Positions 47,199 to 57,343 are shown, counted from the stretch's first letter. The stretch is 64,000 nucleotides of DNA from Adiantum capillus-veneris (GCA_014529385.2 CM043961.1:13714978-13778977); one strand, 5' to 3'. The notes: generated from the sequence alone by a model not told the origin. Numbers and translations are program-made.

Positions 47199-48080
47199 TC
47201 ATATATACGGGGTCTTCACCAGTCCTATGTTGGTCTTTGAAGTGGGGTCTGACTTCGCTGCTTTTTGCGATCTCTTTCTTCGTGTTTTCTTCTTTTTCTG
47301 AGATTGGGCAATTGATGTTGTGTCTCTTTCCTCAAGAATATAATTTTGTTTTTGGAGCATCAATCGTGTGAGTACGTTTACTGGTACCACAGGTGTACTT
47401 TGTGATGGCTCCTCGGTAACTTCAATCAAGTTTAATGGCGTGATCTTCGTTGCATTTGGATTATTTGGACATTGGGCAATCAAATGATCTATGCCACATT
47501 GATAACACATGAGTATTAGCATTGTAGATGTGCTTGCTTGATTGGTTTGCATTAGTGTGGCATTTTTTTGTAGCCTAATAGGACACTCGGCTACACGATG
47601 TGGACCTCCACACTCATAGCATTGAAGAGGTGGTCTCTTAGCGGTGTAATTGATATTTTGGCATCTTGCCGCAAGAGCAGCTACTTGATAGACAGGTTTG
47701 ACTTGTCCCCAATAGTCCTCCATGTAGTATTGTGGAATTTCTTCAAGCACATCCATCCCATAGGCGATATTAGGATCTATATCTTCCTCACAGCCTTCCA
47801 AACAAGAAATAGATGACTCACAACCCACTTGATTCACAGAAGTGATTCTCGGATGTGGTGGTTGCGGTCCTAGCACTGGAGGTGGTAAAGGTGTTGTTTG
47901 AACAACATTTTGGGTCCTAGGTACCATGTGTTGTGTTGTTTGTTCAAGAGGTGGGGCCGACATCAATGCAGGCACTTGAGGTGTGTCTGTCCATGCTAAG
48001 GTTGGTCCATTGGCCATCGCACGCTTAAATACTATGCAATCCTTAGCTTGATGACCATACCTCCCACAGGCATTGCAGTT
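47199..48080 (-). CDS. Element 1 nucleocapsid-like region with CCHC knuckles
   Basis: The minus-strand frame contains CNACGRYGHQAKDC (48036-48077), CYECGGPHRVAEC (47583-47621) and CYQCGIDHLIAQC (47469-47507), and ends with a basic segment (KKKKTRRKRSQKAAK). A further degenerate knuckle, CSICYGPYSTSEC (48107-48145, His replaced by Tyr), lies just upstream in the gag frame. CCHC knuckles bind the element RNA during packaging. The usual number in plant Ty3 gag is one or two; four is high. A 273-residue sub-frame starts at MANGPTLAW. One frame change separates it from gag. Confidence 0.8.
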   Translation of the reverse strand, partial: NCNACGRYGHQAKDCIVFKRAMANGPTLAWTDTPQVPALMSAPPLEQTTQHMVPRTQNVVQTTPLPPPVLGPQPPHPRITSVNQVGCESSISCLEGCEEDIDPNIAYGMDVLEEIPQYYMEDYWGQVKPVYQVAALAARCQNINYTAKRPPLQCYECGGPHRVAECPIRLQKNATLMQTNQASTSTMLILMCYQCGIDHLIAQCPNNPNATKITPLNLIEVTEEPSQSTPVVPVNVLTRLMLQKQNYILEERDTTSIAQSQKKKKTRRKRSQKAAKSDPTSKTNIGLVKTPYI

Positions 48081-49557
48081 CCCATTGAATTTACTCTAAA
48101 AGTAGGGCATTCACTGGTACTATACGGTCCATAGCATATTGAGCACCATTGTTGCTCCCTTCTTGGATACATATGATTGTTTTGCGGAGCACAATTGTCT
48201 CTAAGACTCTCTCGAATAGCCTTGGTGAGATCTGCTAAAGTCATCTCAGATATCTTTGTCTCTTTAGCAATAGGCCTTAGGGTCATTGGCTGATGCCCCG
48301 ATGCTTGCGAGCTAATAGATTTAGGCTCAACAGACACTCTTTCTCCTTGAATCATTAAATTATCCTCCAATTGGATTGCATTGGTGGTGACTGCTTCCCA
48401 AGTGGTGATACCTCTAATGACTAGACCATTGTAGATATCCTCATGTCGTAATCCCCTAATGAATCTATCAAGTAATTGGTTATTGTTGAAGCACTCATTT
48501 GGATTACATCGAGAATTCAAATGCTTCAAGCGACTAATAAAGTCTCTCATCGACTCTCCTTCCTCTCGTTGGGCTTTCTGGAGCTGAGAGGCTACACCCC
48601 AAAGTACTCCCTCTCGTATGTATTCTTTTAAGAACAGTCTCCTAAGAGTAGGGTAAATCGTTTTTTCTTCCACCCTTAGGGTTCCATACCAATCCTTAGC
48701 CTTTCCACTTAAGGTTAGGCTTAAAGCATTTCTCTTATGTAGGTCATTGTGTTCTCCTAGAGAATCGCATATTTGTTCAAACACTTCGATATGCTTTCTC
48801 ACATCCCCATCTCCACTAAGTTTTTGTGTGAGCTTGGCTATTTGTACTGCCTTACTTCTAGGCTCTCTATCAGGCGTGTTACACATATTCTCATCAATAG
48901 ATCGACCAATAGCTTGAGCAAATGTTGCCAAGTCACCTAAGTGAGCAGGCACCGTGGGTGAAGGCGCTACAGAGACTACATGTGGAGTAGGTATTGGCAT
49001 TGGGCTTTGCGCATAGGAAGCCCTTGGGTTCCACGTTGGGTACGATGTTGTGCCATGTGGTGGTCCATAGTTCATATGGGTGGCCCTAGGCATAGCAGAC
49101 GTCGGATGTGACATGCTAATGCTAGCCGGTATAGTCCCATGGAAATAAGACTTGGGTGTTGTGGTTGTGGAGCATAGGTAGTTGAAACAATGGGAGGGGT
49201 AGGGACTACATGAGTACGAGGACCCATGGGTGTATACGATTGGTACACACTTGTAGGTACTGTTGTAGGCATTGAGCTACCATGTAGCGGTGCTTTACTA
49301 ACAAATGAGGTCCATGGAGTGTTTCTCGGCATGCCCATCATTGGGGTAGGCATGGTAGCCATGGTGTCATCAAGGGAAAGATGAGCTAGACTTGGAAAGG
49401 TGAAGCTATCACTTGTGGGCTTAGATTGCACTGAGACCCCTAGCGAAACAACATATGGAGGATCCATCGGACTTACAGAGGGAGTCTCCATTTGCGATAA
49501 GGTCGGTTGTTTAGCCTTTCCTATATCCAAGAATCTCATGAGACCCGTTGAAGGCAT
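48032..49557 (-). pseudogene. Element 1 gag (capsid) in two overlapping frames
   Basis: The frame at 49072-49557 is Pro/Thr/Met-rich (MPTPMMGMPRNTPW). The frame at 48032-49114 holds the retrotransposon gag domain: AVQIAKLTQKLSGDGDVRKH, HIEVFEQICD, LSGKAKDWYGTL, YPTLRRLFLKEYIRE, MRDFISRLKHLNSRC and LLDRFIRGLRHEDIYNGL. These match the 'W...F...F...F' pattern of plant Ty3 gag (family 03732). A frameshift in the overlap separates the two frames. Gag forms the particle shell. It continues into the CCHC region. Confidence 0.85.
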
Positions 49558-49580
49558 GTTGATCCCCTTGTTCTGTCTCT

Positions 49581-50441
49581 CTAACTCAATGACCAGTGGA
49601 TGACCTCACAAACTCTTTGTTGTTGATCCTCCACACTACTAGCACCCATTGTGGATTGTAGGACATCTAACCAACCCACGTGATAGGTGTGACCTATGTA
49701 TAGGTCGGTCAGAGTTTCTATTTGTAGTTCGTACTCCCAGTTCTCACTTAAGAACACTCCATCTAGGATTGAGGTGCTAGGTGCAATGTTGCTTTCTAGG
49801 GGTTGGCCCTTAGCGGTTGCTAAGTCAGGAGCACTCGATTGCTCTCTTAGCAAGGATATTGACATAGGGGCTTTCGCTTTTAACTCTCTTCGTTGCTCCG
49901 CCTTGCGTAAGCTCTCAATTTCCTTTTCCCTCGCTGCAAGGATATACCGCTCAACCTCTTGCACTTCGGCAAGGCTTCTACCATCATGTAATATGACCTC
50001 GGAGGGAAATAGTTCTGAAGAGTCAGGAGGTGCAGTGAATGAAGTATTCACTTGCACATTCTCTAAGGGTATAGGGTCTACGTTGGTCATGAATGGAGAA
50101 TTTACTTCCCCGCCCCCCACATTTACATCATTAGCTCCATGTTCGGAGCGAGTGGCTCTACTAAAGGTTTCCTTCAGGCGGCTAAGCACGCTTGGCCCGG
50201 ACCGCGGGCCCATGGCATGCATGTCTTGGCTTGAGCTATCGGGATTAGGCATTGCGAAACCCTCCATGACGTCGTAGTCAGAGGAAGAGTCACTAGATGC
50301 TATGTTCGGGTCTTGGTTTGTACTACCTTGGGTCCCCGCTGAGGGCCCGGAACCTAAAGTAGGTGGATATTGAGAACTCGCGTAAGTCGAAATTCTCTCT
50401 AGTTGCTCCATCTCTAGCACACGACCAGAGCGCAGATGCAT
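49581..50441 (-). CDS. Element 1 leader ORF (MHLRSGR type)
   Basis: A 286-residue minus-strand frame starts MHLRSGRVLEMEQLERISTY, the kind of 'LRSG' opening found at the start of many plant Ty3 polyproteins. It includes a Ser/Asp-rich part (ASSDSSSDYD) and a charged, probably helical part (EVERYILAAREKEIESLRKA). It shares GTQGST.QDP.IA.SDSSSD and RATRSE with the N-terminal part of the element 2 ORF. The ATG is chosen because the same start is conserved in element 2. Confidence 0.7.
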   Translation of the reverse strand: MHLRSGRVLEMEQLERISTYASSQYPPTLGSGPSAGTQGSTNQDPNIASSDSSSDYDVMEGFAMPNPDSSSQDMHAMGPRSGPSVLSRLKETFSRATRSEHGANDVNVGGGEVNSPFMTNVDPIPLENVQVNTSFTAPPDSSELFPSEVILHDGRSLAEVQEVERYILAAREKEIESLRKAEQRRELKAKAPMSISLLREQSSAPDLATAKGQPLESNIAPSTSILDGVFLSENWEYELQIETLTDLYIGHTYHVGWLDVLQSTMGASSVEDQQQRVCEVIHWSLS

Positions 50442-51207
50442 GTGCCTTTGGCACCCTACAAGCGTCCGCGAATAACCTCGAAGGTTAACCGCTTACCTTT
50501 TTTAAGCGTTCGTTTTCACTCGTGTTTTTTACGTCTTTAATGTTTTTTAATATTTGATTTTTTTGATTGAAGTGTGTGATAGCTCGAAACGAGCGTCTCA
50601 CTTAGAGGGTCGCTGTGTGCTTTACAACACAATTTTCGAGCATTTGAAGTTCCGTTGGTCCTCAAAAAATCGATTTTTAGCTACGTGTGAAGCTAAAATT
50701 CGTTTTTTTTAAAAAGGCGACTGAGGCCTAGGCCTGAGCGTGAGCTTGGGCTTGGGTCTGGGAGATATTCCCAATCCTGGTCCTACCTTTAAATTTTTTT
50801 GATTATTTATTTATTTATTTTAAAGGATAAGGTCGCCGCGGCCTGCGCAAGAGCACACACACACTCTACCTACCCACTTCTAACTAATACACCTACTGTT
50901 ACACACTAACACACTCTATTAGCTCTCACAGATCTACTTCCTACTTACTATACACAGAAAACTAACAACCTTAATACACAGAGAATAAACACAGTACCTT
51001 TGAAAACTCCATTAACAAAGAAAACTAACAACCTTAATACACAGAGAATAAACAGAGTACCTTTGAAAACTCCATTAACAAAAACAATACACAGTATAAC
51101 ACAAAACCCTTCTTCTCAACACACACACCCTCCTTCCTTACCTTTCCTACAATTGAAATTGCACCGCAAAAGAAGCACATAGTGCCATTCAAGCTTAGTG
51201 TATGGCA
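50442..51207 (-). other. 5' leader of element 1 with a 63 bp tandem duplication
   Basis: This is the region between primer site and first ORF. At 50958-51083 a 63 bp unit (AAAACTAACAACCTTAATAC at its start) is repeated. No coding sequence is recognised. Confidence 0.8.
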
Positions 51208-51226
51208 TTCCCCGACAATGGCGCCA
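51208..51226 (-). other. Primer binding site of element 1 (tRNA-Asp type)
   Basis: The minus strand reads TGGCGCCATTGTCGGGGAA, with two changes relative to the copy in element 2 (TGGCGCCGTTGCCGGGGA). It lies four bases inside the LTR. Confidence 0.9.
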
Positions 51227-51230
51227 AAAA

Positions 51231-51463
51231 TGTGCGCGTATGTCGCACGTGTCAATGCAAGGAACTTGCCGATACACCGCATGCGAGCCACAAATGGCTC
51301 CAAGCACACAACAAGCCTAAACTAGTAAGCTCAAAGATGACAATGGTGTGTCACTCACCGCTCTACGCTTGCTTCGTGGAGGATTCCTCGCCACGAAGAA
51401 GAGGGAGACGCCGCTACGCCGCGCTCAACCACCTCATCGCCGTCGTGCCGCCGCAATGCTCGA

Positions 51464-51536
<73 letters not shown>

Positions 51537-51554
51537 CTCTCTCTCTCTCTCACG

Positions 51555-51586
<32 letters not shown>

Positions 51587-51871
51587 AGGAGATGAAGAAG
51601 AAGAAGATGGAGATGGAGCAAGAGCACTCTTCAATTGCACAAATGAGAGAATGAGTGAATTTTAGGTTTAGTTGACTTTTATATGAGCTCACCCCATTCA
51701 CACTTGGGCGCCCATGCTTAGCCAACTAATCCCTTGAATGTTCTAGTTAGAGTGCGCCTCTCATCGGCGATCACTCTTACCCTTTTCCTATTGGACCGAC
51801 AAGCACTCTACCAAGTAAATAATTCAATCATCCGTCGTAGGTGATAGGGTGTCCGTGAGCCGTGAGGGTTA
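51231..51871 (-). repeat. 5' LTR of element 1 (right)
   Basis: It begins TGTGCGCGTATGTCGCACGTG and ends GAGGGTTA, lacking the final ACA seen in the other LTRs. It carries a longer CA tract (51465-51533) and a 12 bp deletion relative to the left LTR. Confidence 0.9.
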
Positions 51872-52626
51872 ATAATAACGCTGATCATGAGAGGATCTAC
51901 TTGGAAGTTTTTGGCTATCCATTGCACAATGCAGATTGTGCGTTGTATTTTGCAAAAATGTTGTATATACATTTTATGCAGCAATGACCAATAGAATTTT
52001 CCTTGAAGGAGACACCTGTAGCCACCCATGATATCAGGGAGAGTTGTGTCACATTCACACGGGATGAGCTGACATTGATAATTGAAGGGGTTGACATATA
52101 ATTAAAAAAGGAGAAATATATTTTAACAACACAAGTGACAGAGAAAGATACACGGCTATTTGTAGCAACCCAGACACCCCAAGCATCCCAGGTCCTAATG
52201 GAAAAAAGTATTCATTGCTTAAGCCAGGATGTGCAGAATTTGACACAATGAGTGAATCCTCCGCCTGTACGAGGGACACACATTAGTCACCTCGTCCTGC
52301 ATCCAGAGTTGGTTCCCTTATCACAATCAGATGCATCTTCATCTTTCCATTGTCCGGTATGCTACAAGAATTTTGATGGATGGAGCATGTGGCCATTATT
52401 ATCATGTGCAATCTGCTCACAAGATATTCCACAAGGCATATATTATATGTTTGGCATGTCAAATGAGTATAAATTCAAGCAAGCCCACTTAGAAATCTAT
52501 TTCGTAACAAAGATACAGGCTTTGAGCTCAACAATTGAGATTGACAGATTATGTATAATCATTACTATGAAGCGTTGTATATTATTAAAACACATTGAAT
52601 ACAAGCTCTTGAATAATGGTTTTTGA
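51872..52626 (+). pseudogene. Unknown ORF, right part, with CxxC pairs
   Basis: The segment starts with the target duplication ATAAT and continues the frame of 42758-42862. It reads about 250 codons with three in-frame stops (at 51985 and two further on), so it is decayed. The C-terminal part has HCPVCYKNFDGW and LSCAICSQDI, two CxxC pairs that could form a zinc-binding site. It converges tail to tail with the hAT-like transposase, whose stop is at 52678. The family is unknown; function should not be inferred from the cysteine pairs alone. Confidence 0.5.
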
Positions 52627-52677
52627 TACGATCTTCATTCTACTCTCAAGCTATATTGAATCTGTGAAGTGATTATC

Positions 52678-52739
52678 TTATTCTGAGTATGAGTGTTGTG
52701 GGTCTTCTTGTAATTCAACTTCCGCATCTATTGTCACAT
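52678..52739 (-). pseudogene. C-terminal end of the hAT-like transposase, separated by element 2
   Basis: The minus strand continues the transposase frame across the insertion and reads TIDAEVELQEDPQHSYSE before TAA (52678-52680). The frame joins directly to DIEENV on the far side (57942 onward) when element 2 and one TSD are left out. Confidence 0.7.
52735..52739. repeat. Target-site duplication CACAT of element 2, left copy
   Basis: This is identical to 57942-57946 after the right LTR, directly next to the TG and CA ends. Confidence 0.92.
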
Positions 52740-52982
52740 TGTGCGCTCCTTGCCGCACTGTCGAAGCAAGGGACTTGCCAATACACCGTATGCGAGCCAC
52801 AAACGGCTCCAAGCACACAACAAGCCTAAACTAGCAAGCTCAAGAAAACAAAGGGTGTGTCACTCACCGCTCTACGCTCGCCTTCGTGGTGGATTCCTCG
52901 CCGCGATGAAGAAGAAGCTGCAGTCGTGCCGCGCTCAACCGCTTCGCCGCCGTCGTGCCTTCGTAATGCTCGATCTCACACA

Positions 52983-53026
<44 letters not shown>

Positions 53027-53313
53027 AGGAGGTGAAGAAGAAGAAGATGGAGATGGAGCAAGAGCACTCTTCAATTGCACAAATGAGAGAATGAGTAAAA
53101 ATTAGGTTTAGTTGGCTTTTATAGGAGCTCACCCCATTCACACTTGGGCGCCCATGCTTAACCAACTAATCCCTTGAATGTCCAAGTTAAAGTGCGCCTC
53201 TCATTGGCGATCACTCTTACCCTTTTCCTATTGGTCCGACAAGCCCGGTACCTGACTCTAAATAATACAACGTTTATAGATCATAGGGTGTCCGTGTGCC
53301 ATGAGGGTTAACA
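52740..53313 (-). repeat. 3' LTR of element 2 (left)
   Basis: It begins TGTGCGCTCCTTGCCGCACTG and ends GAGGGTTAACA, with (CT)n(CA)n near 52978-53026 and a minus-strand TATAAAAG at 53116-53123. Confidence 0.94.
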
Positions 53314-54921
53314 TGCCCCCCTTCCTGATGTAGATTCCGTCCTCGGAAGCTATTGAGTTGAAGCTGGGTCGTCGAGGTGGAAGAGCATTTGAGATGAATG
53401 TCCTTAGCCTTCTTCAGTCACTGCAAAATCAAACAACATTGGCACAGTAATTGCATTCTCTTAAAAAGCATATGCAGTTTTAGGTAGACACATTGATTGG
53501 TCAAAGAATTTCAAACAATTTGTTAGCAATGAACATTAAATTGCAATGTAATCAAATGCATAAACAGATGTAAAGGTAAAAAATTAAACAAGTCTGGGGT
53601 CGCTAATTTGACGATCGAAAAGCACTAGAGATCGAATATTAATACCATGGGTAAGCTTCTTAATTTTTTGTGGTCAATTAAGTTGTTTAATTGCGAGAGC
53701 CAAGTATTGATGTTCGAGGGCTGACTAGAGGCTATATCTAGAAGACTTTGTAGTTAAGCTACCATAAAAGGAATTTCTCATGAAATCATCGCCTGACTGA
53801 TTACTTTTTCTTTGACCCCCCAAAGTCTTTTCACACTGATTCAATTTTGAAGTGGGTGCTTATTTTGTATGCCTTGGGTTTTTTGCTTTTCAAGGAAAAG
53901 CGCCCACACTGGGAACCTCTAGGGCTCTAGTACCATAGGCAATACATGTGAGTGAAGTACCAAATCAAGCTGAGATTTCTCTTCCAGCTTAAAATTTTAC
54001 ATTGTGGCACTTTGATTTTTTGCTTGTTCATTTTCAGCATTTAAATTTTGTAACTTTGGGGGGTCAAATAACATTGTTACACTCCCCAGGCTCATCACAT
54101 TAGTAAACTCCCTTTATAATACTTAAGCTAAAGGTCAATAGGGTTAAGCCCACTAGAAAGCCCTAGTACATTTCACACAATGCTGCCTAAATCGAATTAA
54201 GAACCTAAGTAACCATTGCTTATTAGGAAGGCATTCCCCATGGTATTAAGAGAAGATTTCTAATACCTAGCTTGGTCAAACTAGCTTAGTCGGACTGCTT
54301 GATTTTTACCCCTAAACAAGTGACTATGACAAAACACTACATTGAATTAAATGTTTGATACTAACCAATGCGCTGAATATTATGCTACCAATCACAATCA
54401 AAGCAGACAAACATGGATGCACAAAAGATAAGGGCAATGCTAATGGACAAGAAACACCTGTTTGTGTTGATGGTCGCGCTTGATTTGAAGGTTCCATGAA
54501 GGTCCAAATCCTATCAATAGCAACACGCTCCTGTATACACTATGAAACACAAACAATACCTCTAGGAGGCACATCAGTGGGAAAAGAGATCTTTGCTAAT
54601 CACTCAACTCTAAAACAGAAACACTCTATCGTACTAATCTTACCTACCCTCCATCACTCAAGTGATGAGGATCAAAGGTGTTTTATGGCATAGGTTTCTG
54701 TTTCACTGTACCAAATGTGACATGTGTAGGTCTGAGTCAATGTTTTGACTTTAATGTGCATACTCGTTTGCTAATTGCTCTTGCTCTTTTTTTTTTTTTG
54801 TGAGTATAAAGCTTTATATGTACATTCCCTAAGATTGGAATTGAGAGGTCAGGGAAAAAGGTTGAGAGGGAAACAAGTGAATGATGGATGTCCACAAACA
54901 CTCCCCCCTTCCTTGGGTAGA
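53314..54921 (-). other. Non-coding 3' region of element 2 with polypurine tract
   Basis: The polypurine tract is at 53314-53326 (plus-strand TGCCCCCCTTCCT). The rest closely matches 43477-45098 of element 1. No gene is recognised. Confidence 0.8.
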
Positions 54922-55809
54922 TCATACCGTTTGAAATGAGCTTGTCACCCTTTGAAACCAATTGTTCCAGTTGGTAATAGGTGAGGATTTTTGCCAGTAG
55001 TTTTCTATTACCCTAGGTGCCTCGTCAAGTTGCAAGGGTGGTAAGGTACTCTCCCAGGATCGAACTTGAAGTGGTTCATCAGGTGATTCTTGAACACTGG
55101 GAGGTGTGGATTCTTTTGTAGCTTCATGGAGGTCCACTACTATAGATGGAGGCTGTGTAGAAGCTTTTACCTCTATGGATGTATTACATGAGGAGCTAGA
55201 ATCTTCATGGGACTCCCCCCTTCCTGAGGTAGGTGGAACAAATCGTTCTTTCTTTGGTACCCAAACTAGCTCGGGAGCGGGTGTGTAGCATTCTGTGATT
55301 TTTTCCTTTCCACGATTATTGATTCGTTTTGGAGCTACGGGATTGGGCTCACTTGGGTCAGGTGATAGGTAAGAGCACAATCTACGTTTTGGAACCCAGA
55401 TTTGATCATTTCCTTGATAGTATCCTTGGGCTTCCAATAGTCGTTTAGGAATCCAACGCAGCGTTTCTTTACATTTCTTGGAGTGAGTGGTACGGTTCTT
55501 ACTAGGTTTCCGTTTTTTTGCATCAACCATGCTCACTACAGAGGTTTTAGGGACCCACTTGTATGTTTTCTCTGTTATATTAGGACGGTTCTTGTGTGTC
55601 TCAAGCTTTCTTTCAACTACATTAGTTGAAGCTCTAGAGAGTTGGGCTATGGGGACGTATGGTTCAACCTCCTGGACATGCAATGTCTTGGGTTTTATTT
55701 CCTTGGGCAATATCTCAGGGACTATGGCTTGAGTGGTAGGGCTAAGAGTTGGTTTTTGCGTTGTAACACCCCCAGTCCCCCAATTAATAGTGCATTTGGT
55801 GGCTATCAT
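54922..55809 (-). CDS. Element 2 tail ORF with four W-[VI]-P-K motifs
   Basis: An intact 295-residue minus-strand frame. Motifs are KTYKWVPKTS (Trp 85), LRWIPKRLLEAQG (Trp 119), DQIWVPKRRLCSYLSP (Trp 138) and ELVWVPKKERFVPP (Trp 183). A Ser-rich linker (ESHEDSSSSCNTS) and a Trp-rich end (NYWQKSSPITNWNNWFQRV) follow. It is basic in the first two thirds. It directly follows the protease frame, separated only by a TAG. The element 1 homologue is broken. I recognise no family; it is not RT, RNase H, integrase or an envelope-type protein (no membrane segment is seen). Confidence 0.75.
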   Translation of the reverse strand: MIATKCTINWGTGGVTTQKPTLSPTTQAIVPEILPKEIKPKTLHVQEVEPYVPIAQLSRASTNVVERKLETHKNRPNITEKTYKWVPKTSVVSMVDAKKRKPSKNRTTHSKKCKETLRWIPKRLLEAQGYYQGNDQIWVPKRRLCSYLSPDPSEPNPVAPKRINNRGKEKITECYTPAPELVWVPKKERFVPPTSGRGESHEDSSSSCNTSIEVKASTQPPSIVVDLHEATKESTPPSVQESPDEPLQVRSWESTLPPLQLDEAPRVIENYWQKSSPITNWNNWFQRVTSSFQTV

Positions 55810-56445
55810 CTACGTGCGGCCTAGGTTTATATTACCCTCCATAGTTCCAGTAGGCATGACCAAAAAGTCTTGAGCTACCACCCCATTGTCATAACTGACA
55901 GAAGTGTGCCAGATTCCAAAAACCGTAGTTTTTTTCTTGTTGACACCCTTGACTTGGATAATACTCTCAGATAGAGGTGGCTTCCCTAACTGACACCACA
56001 CCCCATAGGATAGCAGATTGTATTTAGCACCCGTGTCCAATAAGGCGTTATATAGCACTTTTCCATAGGCACTATTTAACTCAATGGGGTATCGTAGAGG
56101 TGTGTCAGAGTCCAACCCATCCTCTTCGTGTGCTTCATTTGCATCAGGTTCCGAGCGAGTAGCTCTACCTAATGTTTCCATGAAACGGCTAAACATACTA
56201 GTACTAGGCTGTGGAGCTTCGGGAGGTGCATGGCCTTCTCTCTCAGTGTTTTGGTTTGGGTATGCTTCCATGATTTCTGAGTCGGAGGAGGAATCACTAG
56301 CGGCTATTTTAGGGTCTTGGGTGGTGCTACCTTGTGTCCCCGCTGAGGGTCTAGAGCTTATCGTGGATGGGTAATGGGTGTCCGCATGAACAGAGGCACC
56401 CTCAATATGCTCGTGTTCTAGCACCCGCCTAGAGCGTAAGTGCAT
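55810..56445 (-). CDS. Element 2 leader fused to DTG retropepsin
   Basis: A 211-residue intact minus-strand frame. Residues 1-~105 are the leader (MHLRSRRVLEHEHIEGASVH; SDSSSDSEIMEAYP; RATRSEPDANEA), homologous to the element 1 leader. Then comes a retropepsin: VLYNALLDTGAKYNLLSYGV with the catalytic D-T-G-A loop, followed by SIIQVKGVNKKKT and VVAQDFLVMPTGTM. No gag intervenes. The protease would need a gag substrate supplied by another element. The ATG is shared with the element 1 leader. The frame ends at a TAG immediately before the tail ATG, in the same frame. Confidence 0.85.
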   Translation of the reverse strand: MHLRSRRVLEHEHIEGASVHADTHYPSTISSRPSAGTQGSTTQDPKIAASDSSSDSEIMEAYPNQNTEREGHAPPEAPQPSTSMFSRFMETLGRATRSEPDANEAHEEDGLDSDTPLRYPIELNSAYGKVLYNALLDTGAKYNLLSYGVWCQLGKPPLSESIIQVKGVNKKKTTVFGIWHTSVSYDNGVVAQDFLVMPTGTMEGNINLGRT

Positions 56446-57343
56446 GTGCTTTTGATACCCTAAGGTGTCAAAAAGCTGCTCTAGGAGGCCTTGTGACTAG
56501 TTTTTAGCGTGTTGTTTGTTTGTTTTTTTGCTAGATTTTTTAGAGCGTGTCGTGGAATGGGCCGTGTGATAGCTCGAAACGAGCGTATCGGTCAGAGGGT
56601 TGTGCCGTGCTTTACAGCCCTCCGTTTGGTCACTCTATGCCCTCGGAATCCCTAAAACTGTCAATTTCCAGTAGGGAACTAGGCCCAAACTAGAAAGTCT
56701 AAGGGTGCAAGTGGGAAGAGAAAGGAGGAGAGTGGAGGACTTGTCCCACATGCTCTCATTCTCTCTTGAGGGAGTAGGGTATATATATAAGAGTGAGTCT
56801 AGTATATATCATAAGACTGAGGACTGAGGCCTGGGCCTGGGCTTGGGCTAGGGGAAACGATCCCGATCTATCTTTTATACAAACCAACCCGTTCGTTTTA
56901 AGAGTCACGTTTTTTATTTTCGAAAAATTTCGCCGCCCGCTCACTCGCGTTTTTAATTTCCGATTTATTTTTGTTTTGAAAATATTTTTTTTTTCAGAAT
57001 TTTTTTTTTCTTTTTGGTGCAGAAAATACAGAAATTGAAAACGCAGATATGCAAAAATTGCAGAAAACGCAGATATGCAAAAATTGCAGAAAATTTAAAA
57101 AACGCAGAAATGCAGAAAATTGCAGAAATTGAAAACGCCGAACTTGAAAATGCAGAAATTGCAGAAATTGAAAAAACGCAAGAAATGCAGAAAATTGAAA
57201 AAGCACAGACAATAGCAGAAATTGAAACTTGACAGAAAACGCAAAAAAAAGAAATCTCCACACACTCCTTCCCTGCCTTTCCTATGATAGAAATTGCACC
57301 ACAAGGAAGCGTAAAGTGCTAACCGAGCTTAGTGTAGGGCATA
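56446..57343 (-). other. 5' leader of element 2 with a GCAGAAATTG minisatellite
   Basis: Between primer site and first ORF. At about 57014-57245 short units such as GCAGAAATTGAAAACGC and ATGCAAAAATTGCAGAAAA recur many times. Plus-strand frames across it give Asn/Ile/Glu-rich repeats, an artefact. The element 1 leader lacks this array. Confidence 0.8.

Larger units (their letters stand above)
42863..51871 (-). mobile_element. LTR element 1: gag-protease-tail element without RT or integrase
   Basis: A ~9.0 kb Ty3-like element on the minus strand with ~614 and 641 bp LTRs. The primer site (minus-strand TGGCGCCATTGTCGGGGA, one of the best-known plant Ty3 primer sites, tRNA-Asp type) and polypurine tract (minus AGGAAGGGGGGCA) are in place, and TSD ATAAT flanks it. 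Coding order in the minus direction: leader ORF, gag, four CCHC knuckles, a linker ORF, DGG-type protease, and a tail with W-[VI]-P-K motifs. I find no RT, RNase H or integrase between primer site and polypurine tract. LTRs differ by about 15 substitutions plus small indels by eye, so it is older than element 2. Similar gag-only elements are known as TR-GAG; presence of protease and a conserved tail is unusual. Confidence 0.9.

Noticed and set aside
57014-57232. 72-residue frame rich in Asn, Ile and Glu
   Set aside because: It is the translation of the GCAGAAATTG minisatellite in the 5' leader of element 2, on the strand opposite to its genes.
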